NCBI RefSeq assembly: GCF_947623445.1
Contig: NC_135242.1
Location: 7,936,001 to 8,000,000 of the forward strand
From: Clavelina lepadiformis
Taxonomy: Eukaryota; Chordata; Ascidiacea; Aplousobranchia; Clavelinidae
Reading direction: 5' to 3'
DNA: 64,000 nucleotides
The position numbers and the translations under genes were made by a program. The notes beneath the pieces were generated by a model. It was not told where the DNA came from. It was given only the letters and a program-made list of their open reading frames with translations, and did not search any database. Numbering within the stretch: position 1 is the first letter of the stretch; the number at the start of each line of letters is the position of its first letter. This document shows, piece after piece, positions 13,101 through 25,210 of this stretch.

Positions 13101-16100
13101 GTGGTTATTAAAAACTAACTTCACAAAAACACTTTTGTTTTCAAAATACAAAAACTAACAAGCCCAAGCTTTATGCTGCACAAGGAATATACATTGGCAA
13201 TTTTTAAACTTTATGATTTGTTGTTGATGAAAAGATTAGGATTTCTTCTCACTCTACGACCTTCACCTATGGAGGTTTGTTAGACTTAAACAATACAACC
13301 AATACCAGTCATACCATGTATATAATCAACCAATTTTTAAAAATTTTATAACCACTAGTCATAGGTTTTGATGGTTTGGATATATGTTGTAGAGCTTCAA
13401 CAAATTTGAAGTTGAAAAAATTTGAATTTTTTAAATATCTCAAGCCGTTTTCGAGTTAATGCGATTTGAAATTTCCACCACCACAGGTTGGTGAGCACTG
13501 GTCACGCTTAGTGGTTTTCTTCAATATCTCTCATTCTGAAGGTAGAATAATGAAACAAATGTCATTTTTACCATTTTTGAGGTCAAGGAACTCATTTCAG
13601 CAGTTGAAAAGTCTCTAAAACGTCTCCTTCACCTAATAAATTAAGGGTATTTGAATGAAGATCACAGGGTAAGTTGCTGACGCAATTACAAAAATAGCAA
13701 TGATCTCCGAAACAAAATTTTTGAATTATTTTGTAGTATGGTTCAAGTATTTTCATCTATCCATAAATTGTGATCTTGTTTTTTGAGCTTAAAGAGAAAA
13801 ACGAGTTTGAACAATTGCACCATTTGTGATACTGTCACACTTGGACCTAATTGATCCAGTGGGGCTAAATACAAAGACACTTCATAAAACTGGAAAATTG
13901 AATTCGTATGCAAGTCGAAAGTAGAAATTGATTCAAGACATAAACTACATAATCTCAACTACCTGCCCACAAGCAATGCTTTATACGCAAATTCTGGTAT
14001 CCTTGTTACTCCCAGGTGATTTAATTGCTAGCTATACTCACTCATGATAGAACATTTAAAGATTTCAGGTAGTCATAATCAGAGTTGGATCAGTTGTAAG
14101 TTGTAATTGAGCTGAATATAATTAATTACATTTTTCATGTAATTGTAATTGCAATTGAAACATTTTTATTTTGTGTAATTGTAATTTGCTAAAATTTTTG
14201 CTTAATTATGCTTTCAATTACATTGGTATTGATCGTGATGATCGTGTTCCTGGTATGGTATTTCCCAACAAAAACCTAGATGCCATCTCAAGTCTATGTT
14301 TTTGTAAATCATCTGAATACAAGAATTCAAATACAATTCCACTCATGTAAGACGAACAGTGTCTAAAAAGTGATTGTGTAGTTGTAATTTGATCATATAC
14401 AGGTCTTTGTAGACTTGCTGTCCTTGCCAAACGTTTGACAGTACCCCCAATTCCGTCACAGGGAGACTTAATGTGACTGGTTGCAAAAAATGTTGTATTG
14501 ATATATGAAACAGGTCTAATGCTTAGCAGATTATCAATTGTAATATGTTAATCATAATATCTATGAAACAAAAGAATATTAATATAGTGATAGGTAAAAT
14601 TAATTTCAAAAAATATCAATTGTATGTGCCGCCATTTGTTATTGTTGAATGATAGTGTCTGTTGATACAAACTTGACATTGTAAAACGTGGTGCAGTTGT
14701 TCAAACTCATTTTTATCCTTAAGCTCAAAAAACAAGTTCACAATTTTAGGATATATGAAAATACTTGAACCATAGTACAAAAAACTTTGTTTCGGAGATC
14801 ATTGCTATTTTTCTAATTGCGTCATCAACTTACCCTGTGATCTTCATTCAAAAACCCTAATTTATTATGTGAAGGAGACGTTTTAGAGACTTTTCAACTG
14901 CTGAAATGAATTCCTTGACCTCAAGAATGGTAAAAACAACATTTGTTTCATTTTTATATAACATTTTACCTTCAGAATTAGAGGTATTGAAGAAAATCAC
15001 TAAGCGTGACTAGTGCTCACCAACCTAATATCCCTCAAGTGGTGGAAATTTCAAATCGCAATAACTCAAAAACGGCTTGAGATTTTCCAAATAAATTTTT
15101 TTTTAATTTCAAATTGTTTGAAGCTTTACAACAGTGGTTTTCAACCTGGGGGTCGTTTGCATTTTCTCTGGGGGTCGCAAAGACGACTGTGGTCGTGACG
15201 ACTGTCGCCAAGATGCAACACCAGCCATCTCACTGATGCTGCCTTGTGCATGAATTCAATAAAAGAGTATTTTTTTCAACAGAGTGGTATCATAATTTAT
15301 GTTATTTTTAATTATATTTTTTTTTGCTATTGCGGATACACAAATGTATGCATATGCCCGAATCAAAATTTTTGGAAGGGGGTCGTTAGTTACACTGGGT
15401 TGTTAAAATGGGTCGCAGTATGAAAAAGGTTGAAAATCACTGCTTTACAACATATATCCAAACTATCAAAATCTATGACTAGTGATTACAGGGCCTGGTT
15501 GATTAATTATACATGGAATGACTCATACAGCATTGAGATCTCAATTTCATTTCATGGCGTAATTATTCAAACTTAAAAATATTTAACTTCCACTCCACTA
15601 ACGACTGATATCTACAATATGTCTGTGGTGGAAATATTTCTGATGTGTTAAGAAACAATCACTAAAATGTTAATACAGCATGGGCAAGAGTGTTCTCATG
15701 CCTTCATCTTGCACAAAGCAAGGCAGCATTTTGCTTTACATTTACCATAGCAGGAGCACTGGAATTAATATTTACTAACTGTCAGTAATACGTGAGGATT
15801 TCATACTTAAAAAGGTGCCTTACAACCAAAATAATGTCATACAAAATAGTCTTTGCATTTCCTGGATTGGTCATGAAAACTGAAATGATAATTCCATATT
15901 TACCTTCACCGCCCATACTCTGTGTTTCGTGCAAAGAACGCAGTTTCTCGTGTGCTCTTGTGATCATTATGTCATACAAATCTGAACACAGAAACTAGTG
16001 AAATAAGATTGTAAATATTTAAGTTCCCACTGTGCCATTGACAAAAAATTAAAATGGCCATGATAAGGTTGAGCAAAATGACATAACAAATCATGTCACT

Positions 16101-19100
16101 GTATGTACGAAAACAACAACAAATTTTTAACAGTGGAATATTTGCAACAAAAAGTAATGTGGTGAAAACGATATAGAACTATTTTTATTCATTAGCCCGC
16201 ATCTCACAATGAATTACACAATTTAGTTGGTAACTGCAAGTTCATGAGCACTGCACTGTTAATACAAACCTTGCGTTAAGTTGAGCTCATTTCCTATAGC
16301 TAACTGCCACACTTTTCCCCTTACGTTGGGGGGTAAACCCTGCCACCAGAGTTGCTTGGTACGATTTGTCTGAGACCTTAAAGTAAAAATACTTTTATAA
16401 GGTTTAAATACACACAAAAAATTTTTATGCTAAGCGATAACATGTAATTTCTTGTTTTAGTCAAGATATATATGTGTTAAGGTGGTAAAATAAAAAAAAA
16501 AATAAAATATTCACAGCAGTTCAAAATGGCGTAATTACTGGACTATCACACAAATAAATATATAGGCAGACAGTTTAAAATACTAACATTGTGCTCCAGT
16601 TGGGCAAGATTTCAGCAGCCCAAACTGTGCTTGCAGATGCAACTGTGTCTTCATGTTTTCGCTGCAACTTGATTAACTTTTTTTGTTTTTGAACATCTCG
16701 ATACTCATGCTTTCTAGCATTTTCAACCATTTTTTCATATTCTTGTTTATGCCTTTCGTATTCTTCAGCAGATTTTGATGGTAGATGGCTCGGCCTATTT
16801 TCCAATATAAGAGCTGTTGTTGATAGTGGCTCTACAAACCGACTTCTCCAAAATCGAGTTTTGCTGGAAAAAGTTGCTTTGAGGGATTTGCCAACAGTTT
16901 TTATTCCTTGGTTCCCCGAAGTGTTAGTATGACCTGCAGCTAGTGGTGGCACATTTACACTATCCAGTTCAGTTACAACATCAACACAATCTGTGATTGA
17001 GGTATTACTCATGTTCAGATCAACTGTAGGTGAATTACCCACTGACCTTATGGAGTTAATTTGACCAGATTCACTTGGAGCTTTTGTGTTGGCAATCCTG
17101 AAAATAGGTGAATATGTTGAAGCCTGTAATACGATATTAATAGACATACAACCTAGATATAAAATAAGAATGTTATTAAACAGCGAATAAGCTAAACATA
17201 TGGTTCAAAAGCAATAATTACATAGAGTTTAATGTTTCATTCGTTGGAGTAATGCTGGCATGCTTTACTTTCAATTTCAATCAAAGAACAAAAAGGAACA
17301 TGACCCATATTAGGTGGGTTGTGATGGTAGTGGTACCCAGTATATAGAAATACATTATACATATACTAATTACTATATAGTATAAACCAAACATCTAGTT
17401 TTTTGTTTTAGTTTAATGTATGTTATTACAGTAGAATCTGCTTAATATGACCACCGGCTTTATATGACCATTTTGGTACGGTACCGAATTTTGCGATATA
17501 AAATTTTTCGCTTACTATGACTAGTCTTCGAAAATTTTGACTAATTTTTCCATTTTTTTCTTTCAATTTTTTTGTGTCACATATGCAACTTGGCAGTGAC
17601 AATTGTGCCAAGTGTATTCTCAATTCAGCTACCCATGTTCCCTTTAATGTTGCTCTTTAAAATTAATGAAATAATGTGGACTTTGATATTTTGTTGTCGT
17701 TTTGTGCCAACTGTATCGATCCTGGTTTGGCTAAACCAGGGATGTCCAACCTGCGGCCCGCGGGCCACAGTGCGGCCCGCCTGAGATTTTTGTGCGGCCC
17801 GCTAGTCATTTTCACTCCAAAAGTATGTACTTTATGTACCCATTTTTCTTGAAATTTAATAGGTTTTGCGGCCCATTCAATTATTTCAAGTGACAATGCG
17901 GCCCACTATAATAAAAGGTTGGACATCCCTGGGCTAAACGGTACTGTAGCAGTTTCAATTATAGAGACCATTTGCATGAAATGACCAAAATGTTCTGGTC
18001 CCAAGGTGGTCATAATAAGTGGGCTCAACTGTAATAAAAAATAAACACTATGCAGTAAACTTTTATAAACTGCAGAATAAAATTTGCAATAGCAAATCAA
18101 AGTTGAATCATTTGTTGTTTTAACAAATCTCTATTATCAGGGACATGATTTATTTAAAAGAAGTTTAAATAAAACTATTTAAATATTTAATCGTAATTGT
18201 ATGTAACTCTACATTGATATATGTTATAAATATATACTAAAATGACAGGTTCCTTATGAAATACATAAAAAAAAATTTTGTATTTAATAGTTCATGATTA
18301 TGCTCATTACATTTCCATTTAAAGTGAGGGTCAAGTCCAAAAACAAGTTGATCTTATATGGAAGAAAACTACTCATCGAATATTCTGGTAAAATAGTTTT
18401 TAAAAAAAATTCTTAGCTAGGTAAACATATATAACTTATATATGCTTACCTTTTTACCATTTTTGCTCGTTCTACCAGCTCACCAATTTAGTTATAGCTT
18501 AAGCAAAAGAAAACCGCAAAATTGGCTTCAATTATGACGTAGATGAAGGCTCTTGTGATGTCATAGGTAATCGCATCAAACATTGCAAATTCATAAATTT
18601 AGCAATACCTACTGTTTATCATGTATGTATCTGTTACAGCAGTATAAATTGCTCCAACAGTTTGATAGGTGACAACTTATAGCCCAACCACGGCAACCAG
18701 TAGGCCTACAGTATCGGTTTGACGGGTAGCCTATGCGGTTCGAGGGATACCGTAACTTCACGGATGCAAATGATTGGGCTACCGGATATTTTATGTTTAA
18801 AACAATCGTAATTTATCCAATTACAATGCTTCACGTTGCTAATTTCTTCACATGACGCTTAATTGATCATAGACTATAATCCTATGACCTAGACTTTTGG
18901 CTTCAGTTGACTACCGCGCAAGGAAAACAACAGCAGCCGCATGTTGTCAAGCAACTTGACTAATCTATGACATAACAAGAGCCTTGATTACCGTCAAAAA
19001 AAGGGCAAAAACTTTTTGCGATTTACTTTTGCCGATAACTACCTAACAACAAATTGTTATTCAAAAATATTTACCAGTATGTTAAGTTCATAGTATTCTT

Positions 19101-20645
19101 TCATGTAAGATCAACTTGTTTTTGGACTTTCAGCAACTTCAGGTTAAACTGTCTCATAGTCATAGCTTAGGGTTTCAATTTTTGAATTTGTGCACAATTA
19201 TATACATATTATATAGTAAAGGTTTCTTACAAAGTTTATCAAGTTATTCTAAAGGATGAATTTTTTCAATTAAGATTACTGAGTTAGTGCTTATTTGATC
19301 AAGTGCAGTAAGAAAATAGTAAGGATAAAGTTCACGTAAAATCTTGAACAAAACTAAGTAGTAAATAATTTCATGCTGGTTAAATTAAAAAACACTATAC
19401 AGTAAGAAACAGCATCATGTTCAAATTTTCTTAAATTTTAGTACAATTAAACTAGAGTTTGCTGGTTTTGCTACTGTTTCTTAAAAAAATGAAGAGTGTT
19501 TTTCTTTATGATTGCACCCTTAGTAAAAATTGTGCATGTATATTTTGTAACTACATTTACAGTGTAAATTTTTTCTCTGTAATATAAAAAATATTTTGGA
19601 ATTTTTTGGGTGTTTTGTGCCACCTTATTACATGGCAACTTATAAAATAACATTAATGAAACGTATGAATGACAATTAACAACAACACTAACTATTAATC
19701 TAGTAGTAAAGGAACATTAATCAAAATTAGACTAAATACATTTCTAATTGGCCCAAAAAATTCTAGTTTTTTTTAAAAAAATGCATACATATGCATCATA
19801 AATGCAGGTAATTTAACATCTCTGAAAGTACCCCATAAACTAAGTATATATATACAAGTATATATGCATACATATACTAACCACCCAAATATTGATCCAA
19901 TGCTTGGTCTGCTTGAATGCTTTGCATTGTTAAGAGATGGCATAGATTCATTGCTATTATGTTCATCTTCAGTAGTTTGTAAATTTATGTCTGTAAACTC
20001 TGACTGCAATTCAACATCAGTTGCTACAGTCTGTTGTTCCAGTGTTTGTTTACAGGATTCGACGACTGAAATGTGGTTATTATTGACAGGAGCTTGCTTC
20101 TTACTTATGGCTACATTCTCGGTCATAGAATGAATCAAATCTGACTGTTTTACACTTTTATTTTTGTCTTTAGAGTCAATATTTAATGATTGTCTTCTCA
20201 ATTTTTCGAATTTAGACATAAAATGTGTAGAGCTTAGCTCCGGGTTATCTACAAATCCATTGCATTGCTGAGCGTCTTGCATATAGTTCGTGTGATCTAG
20301 AGTAAAATCGCTATAAAAAGTATTTAGGTTTTTAAAGTCGTGTGGCTGTTCCGTATGTCCAGATGACCACGTTTCCGATCTTTTTCTTTCCACATCACGA
20401 CAATCATCATTGATTGCAAAATCTGAACCATTCAATGGAGCATGTTTCCATGAGATGTGATCGAGGGTAATTTCTTCAGGGGTTACATCCAACGTCGCAA
20501 TGTTATTGTCATCATTAGTCTTTCTACTAACACTGGATGGTTTTGGAAAGGAACTCAACTCATAATTAAGTGCATTTATATTTTCTGCACTGCTTGTTGG
20601 TGAAACTGTTGGTTCCATTACTGTGTATCCAGTCATCTTGTGCAT
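10111..20645 (-). CDS. TBC1D14: TBC1D12/TBC1D14-type Rab GTPase-activating protein
   Basis: Rab GAP; in vertebrates TBC1D14 acts on Rab11 recycling endosomes and restrains autophagy. Ten coding exons: 20645-19882, 17097-16588, 16376-16270, 15981-15904, 13052-12958, 12578-12507, 11776-11648, 11532-11423, 10713-10610, 10301-10111, giving 719 codons in unbroken phase (human TBC1D14 is about 693 aa). The first exon codes for a long, low-complexity Ser/Asn-rich N-terminus. Exon 2 holds the conserved [18 protein letters not shown] block and a charged coiled-coil stretch ending EILPNW. The TBC domain follows, starting [15 protein letters not shown]. It contains the catalytic arginine finger in [10 protein letters not shown] and the glutamine finger in GYVQGMSF. 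It probably represents the single ancestor-like gene of the vertebrate TBC1D12/14 pair. The exon 1 donor could be either of two GT sites five bases apart-like (both phase 2). The start is the first ATG of the exon 1 frame; a second Met lies three codons on. Confidence 0.93.
13306..15523. mobile_element. Non-autonomous DNA transposon with very long inverted repeats
   Basis: Sits in the TBC1D14 intron between exons 4 and 5. The left arm (13306 to about 13835) is the imperfect reverse complement of the right arm (about 14690-15523, interrupted by a 311-bp hAT insertion). Both ends share AGTCAT(A/T)CCATGTATA and then AATCAACCA and ACTAGTCATAG. A 4-bp ATAC may be the target duplication, but the exact ends are uncertain. 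The interior is AT-rich and contains an unrecognised minus-strand frame at 14218-14430. The superfamily cannot be named from this. A transcript through the intron could fold into a hairpin of roughly 500 bp. Confidence 0.75.
15132..15442. mobile_element. hAT-type MITE nested in the long-TIR element
   Basis: Starts CAGTGGTTTTCAACC and ends GGTTGAAAATCACTG, a Charlie-like terminal inverted repeat. It is flanked by a perfect 8-bp target duplication, CTTTACAA (15124-15131 and 15443-15450), the length used by hAT transposases. The body is 311 bp without coding capacity. It interrupts the right arm of the surrounding element, so it is the younger insertion. Confidence 0.9.
17429..18031. mobile_element. 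Tigger/pogo-like MITE
   Basis: In the TBC1D14 intron between exons 1 and 2. The ends CAGTAGAATCTGCTTAATAT and the reverse complement of ATAATAAGTGGGCTCAACTG match imperfectly and are flanked by TA on both sides, as expected for Tc1/mariner-group pogo/Tigger elements. The subterminal sequence repeats ATGACCACC at each end. No transposase frame is visible. A hAT MITE is inserted inside it. Confidence 0.8.
17737..17931. mobile_element. Short GC-rich hAT MITE inside the Tigger-like element
   Basis: A 195-bp element bounded by CAGGGATGTCCAACC and GGTTGGACATCCCTG, with an exact 8-bp target duplication GGCTAAAC (17729-17736 and 17932-17939). The inner part repeats GCGGCCC blocks, which stand out from the AT-rich surroundings. 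Non-coding. Confidence 0.9.
18333..19129. mobile_element. TIR element (about 0.8 kb), superfamily unknown
   Basis: The left end, from AAGTCCAAAAACAAGTTGAT, recurs in reverse complement at the right end, with about 33 of 36 positions agreeing. No clean target duplication can be fixed. There is no coding frame of note. It lies in the same TBC1D14 intron as the Tigger-like element. Confidence 0.65.
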
Positions 20646-23600
20646 ATACTCATGGCCTTTGAATGAAGGCCATGCTAAAGTACAGATTTAGAAACATTAC
20701 AAAAACCCTACACCTTCTTATGTCATGACACTTAAAAAGAATTTTACAAACACGTTAATTTCATAGACGAGTTTACCATATCACAGTTTGGCACGTATTA
20801 AAGTCTACATTTACCTTAAAACTATATATTCTACATCTGAACAACCTTTGAAAACATAACAGAAAATTATCAGAAGAGTGAAACCAAGTTATAGATTATC
20901 TTCTGAATTTTACTCCATATTAGGGGTACCCCAAAAAAACTGCCAAATTGGATAAAAATGCCTAAATTCGATTTCTGGCAAAAAACAAATATTTAAACTA
21001 CCTATACAGGCACATTTATAAGGTGCACTGAAAGCAAACTTTCTAATAGGGGTCAGTATACTGACAAGAGACAGCAAACAGCCCAACTTTGCTTTCAATG
21101 CGTTGGATAAATGCACCAATAAATGTAGTGCCAAAATTTGCGCCAGGCCGAAGCAATCAAGAAAATTGCAAAATGGTGCAACCAGTGCATTTTGGAAGGC
21201 AAACCGCAGAGTTGGTGGGCTCTGTTTTCGAGAGGTAAATGTGAACGATAAGGTGCAGCAAGCAAAATCTTCACAAACCTCAAGGGTGCAGTTATCAAGC
21301 TTTCCACTATGGAACGTAATACTTAAAACATAGAATATAGATAGCCTAGGGCAGGGTTTCCCAAACTGGGGGTCGCGACCCGTTGCGGGGTCGCGTAACG
21401 AACTTCAAGGGTCGCAGATCGTATACCAATTTTACATGAAGTACAAAATACAATCCAAACAAAATATCGTTCCAGCCTAATCAACATTGAAACCGCCTTG
21501 AGACCAGCAATAACATATATTGAGCCACGGCTGGACTTGCTTTGTAGCAGAAAACAGTCGCACCAATCACACTGAATAAATGTGTGTGCTTTTTTGTTTC
21601 CAGTAGCCTACATATGTGTAAAGTAGTAAGTAGGCTTTGAGTACTGGTTGCTTGAATTCAGTCTTTGCATCTAAATAAATGTCACTAATGACTAATGTGT
21701 ATTTCGCACTGCTAATCAATTTAAACGTGAAGGGTCGCGGAAAACTTCAGAAGTTTGAAAGGGGTCGCGAGCAAAAAAGTTTGGGAAGCCCTGGCCTAGG
21801 GTAAAACTACATTTCTGCCTCAGAAAATGGGCGTGTGAAGGCTAGCCAGTGACAATATTATTCTATTATTTTTTTGATGTTGGCCAATAAACGCGTTTCC
21901 TTTCTCAATCGCTAAGACTCCAGCAAGCTTTAAATCTTATTAATTAAATTGTTCTTGGCATCTTCTCCATTTCTTTGCTGCTTCACATACATTATGACGT
22001 AGACTTATCTATGTTCGGTCATGCATCAACGGATACATAAAATTAGAAACATCGGTGACAACGCGGGGAAACCCTTCCCTATCTACTAACAGTTCCCTGT
22101 AATACTCTCACTACACAAAATATAGCGTTCCACAACGAAGATTTAGCAATAATTTTAATTGATAAATTCTAACAAATTTCCATATTTTTGAAAGTTTGCC
22201 TCTGCTGTACAGTTAAAGCCTCGGGGAACACCGTCTACGATTGAATGCATAAGTTAGCATCATCCTGGTGAGAAAATTTGTTAGTCATCACCCAAAACTA
22301 TCGTAGGGCGAAAAGACGTTGTACCCTAGAGTCTAGACGCTTGAAGCGCTTTTTTCTCAACGTGGTGGTTGATTATACCAGCGTACGCTTAAAACTTTTA
22401 ATGGGATGGTTTTGCAAGGCCACAAAAAATTTAGTCAAATGACAGTTTGTTATTTTGTAAATATTATGAAAAATTCTGACCTCGTTTGATGCCTCTCATC
22501 TCCGAACAGATGTCTCTACTTGCCCTTTCGATCTACGTCTCTGACTTTGACTATTACAAGCCCAAAACCATGAATGCAATTTACCCAAGAGCATTACGAT
22601 GGTATGGTGTCACTGGGTACCAAACCCGAACCATTTATTGCGAGGCCAAGGCACGAACCACTCGGCTTCCGATCTGACTTGCTGTCAATAAAATATTGTT
22701 TTGTCGTAGCCTATATCTGTACTTGAATTCATAAGGTTTGACTTATGCTCGGTTTCGTGTTTTAGCGCTTGGTCATGCTCGTGGTTAACCTCATGCAACT
22801 AATCGCGTTCTTGTGTTATGGGAATTCTTGATTGAATGTTGAGTCTTCACCTGAGACAAGATGTAAGCTAACAGCATTGAGTTGATATTTGTTAGGTTTA
22901 TATAATGCTTAACAACCTGCTGGTAACCCGTGCTTTTCATAGTTTACGGCCTATGTAGGCTTTAAGCTACATACCGTTTTATAGAGGTAGAGAGTTTATT
23001 ATTCGATGACATTAAACTGAAGATAAAATTACATTCCTAAGTAAGTATTAAAGGCTATGTCGGTACCAGTTTGCATTTTTTGTGAGTTTATGTAGCGTAT
23101 GTATTTTAATAATGATTATTATGTACTTTACGCATCTAGGTTACAAGCTCTTATGTTCAATATGTCCGTTGTATTTATTTTTATAATTTGTAGACTTATA
23201 AGCTTTGTTTCTAAAAATGAAATGCTGGCTAGAGGCGCTAGAGCATGGTAATTTAGCGAGTTTATATATCTCTTGCAAAAAACTTATGATGAACTGTGCG
23301 ATTTCTGTTTGTATATGTGCTGTTATGGTTACGTTTGATTTTAATTATCTTAGTTTTGCAGAAAACCATGCAGTTTGTACTCAGGGTTGCAAACTAATCC
23401 TTTTTATTTCTGTATAGCTATGTTCATTATGTTTATAATGACGTTAGGCTTAAGCTAATTTGGTATGCGCACTGCACAATTTAGTTTGCGGTCAGCAGGT
23501 TTCTCGCCTGGGACATATTTACCTTTCATTAATCATACTCTAATATTTTTATATCTTTTTTGACGTGCCATTTAGATATTCGGTAGTTTGTACTGTATTA

Positions 23601-25210
23601 CATAAATCGAGGTTTTTTTTACCTTTATATAAATATTCAAAAGTAAATATTGAAAAATATTTCACCAGCGTCCGTTTACGGAAGTAAAAAATAAAAAATA
23701 CAAATTGCGGGACCGACTTGCCGTTTACCGAAGTAGCCCCTTTTTCAAATTCAGTAACCGGCTAGCCGGTGAAATGGACGTTACCTATAAATATATGTGT
23801 TAAAATTTTTATTGTGTATGTTTTGTTAAATGATAGATGGTTTGGGAGCCCCAATGTTTAGGCTTGGAGGGAACATCAAACCACCTAGCACCGGCACTAT
23901 TGATGCCTTACTTTGTTTCTACTTACTTTGACTTACATACTTTTTCAAGCTTGAAAACAGCTCAATATAAGTGATTAGAAATTAGGACAAGGTGAAAACT
24001 GTCACGAGTTTCAAAAGCTAAATTATAGGTTAATCGAAATAAGTATTGTGTGTAATAGGCCTAACCGTAAGCTTCATCGACTTGCCGGCGAGTAAAAGTT
24101 TTTAATTTTTATACTTGAACACCACCACCCATACATATTGTTTCAACATAGATATATAGGCCTAAGTGATAGTCTGCTTTCGATTTTTTTCAAAGTCGGA
24201 CACATTTAACCAGATAACTGTAAGAAAAGCAAAGAACAACTGTGACAGCCCCAGGCCGCCCTTTACTGTCATCAAGCGTTAATTCTTTTAAAACATTGTC
24301 AAATATCAAAAGGCTTAAACTGCTGCTCGTAGCCTATGTCAAGCTTTATAATTTGTTTCTGAGAGCTCATCCATTTTTAAAAAATATTATTTTAACAAAA
24401 TATAAGAAATGCTAGCGTATTTTATCGTTGTGTTAAAACGTATGGGGATTTTACCGCAGTAGAATAGTGGCTGTTTTCATAACTCAACAGCTTCAAAGAA
24501 AATCTTTTGGTTGTTTTTCTTTGACGGACAAAACGATATTTTGATCCAACGTTATCGTGTCCGGGTTTTTATATTGTGAGCTTTTTGCGGGGTCTGCTGG
24601 GCGCAATTTCGCTTATGGGCTTATGGTTACGAAGAGTTTTGTCGATAAATTTCCACTTACAATCTTTAAGTACTCCCATGTAGTTGGTAAACGACTGTTA
24701 CGCTTGTGCCACTCAAACTGTTGAATTTGTTATTGTGTGAACCAAGCGATATCAATTTTACGTTCTCACAAATAAGTCTTGGTGTATATTTTTATTGGCC
24801 AACCACAGGTAGGTCATTGAAACAAAAGAACTCGTTATAGTTGTTATACTCGAATTCAATTCAGCTTATGGGAAATGTGCGTTGTGGGGATTTTCTTGCG
24901 GCTTCTGCACTAGAAAGTAAATCAAACCAGGGTCAGGGAAATAAATCCAGGTTGTTGAAGTTATTTTTTACAATAGAACCAAAGGGCGTGCAGATGCTGC
25001 TGCAACCGTAAAAAAGTTCGGGCAAACTAGTTGCTGTCCGATAAATTAGAAATTAAATTCACCAGTTTTGTTCACCTTCAGTTGCACCTGCACCTTCAAT
25101 TTGCCCAGTTTCAACTCACCAGATATCTCCGTGTCGTTACAAATTTTTTGTGTAATTAATTGAAGGCATGAATAAGACAACTTAGTTTAGTGAAACAGTT
25201 AAAGATTGTG
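20646..25210. other. Divergent intergenic interval between TBC1D14 and the Rab gene
   Basis: About 4.6 kb separating the starts of two divergently transcribed genes, so it should contain both promoters and perhaps untranslated 5' exons of the Rab-GAP gene. Apart from the hAT MITE at 21352-21793 I recognise no coding exon or repeat with definable ends. No clear TATA box stands out. Confidence 0.5.
21352..21793. mobile_element. hAT-type MITE (442 bp)
   Basis: Bounded by CAGGGTTTCCCAAAC and GTTTGGGAAGCCCTG with an exact 8-bp target duplication GCCTAGGG (21344-21351 and 21794-21801). The subterminal GGGGTCGCG motif occurs near both ends. No transposase frame. It lies upstream of the Rab-GAP gene. 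Confidence 0.9.

Noticed and set aside
23640-23790. Possible inverted repeat around CGTTTACGGAAG / CGTTTACCGAAG
   Set aside because: The similar segments are in mixed orientations, with no definable ends or target duplication.
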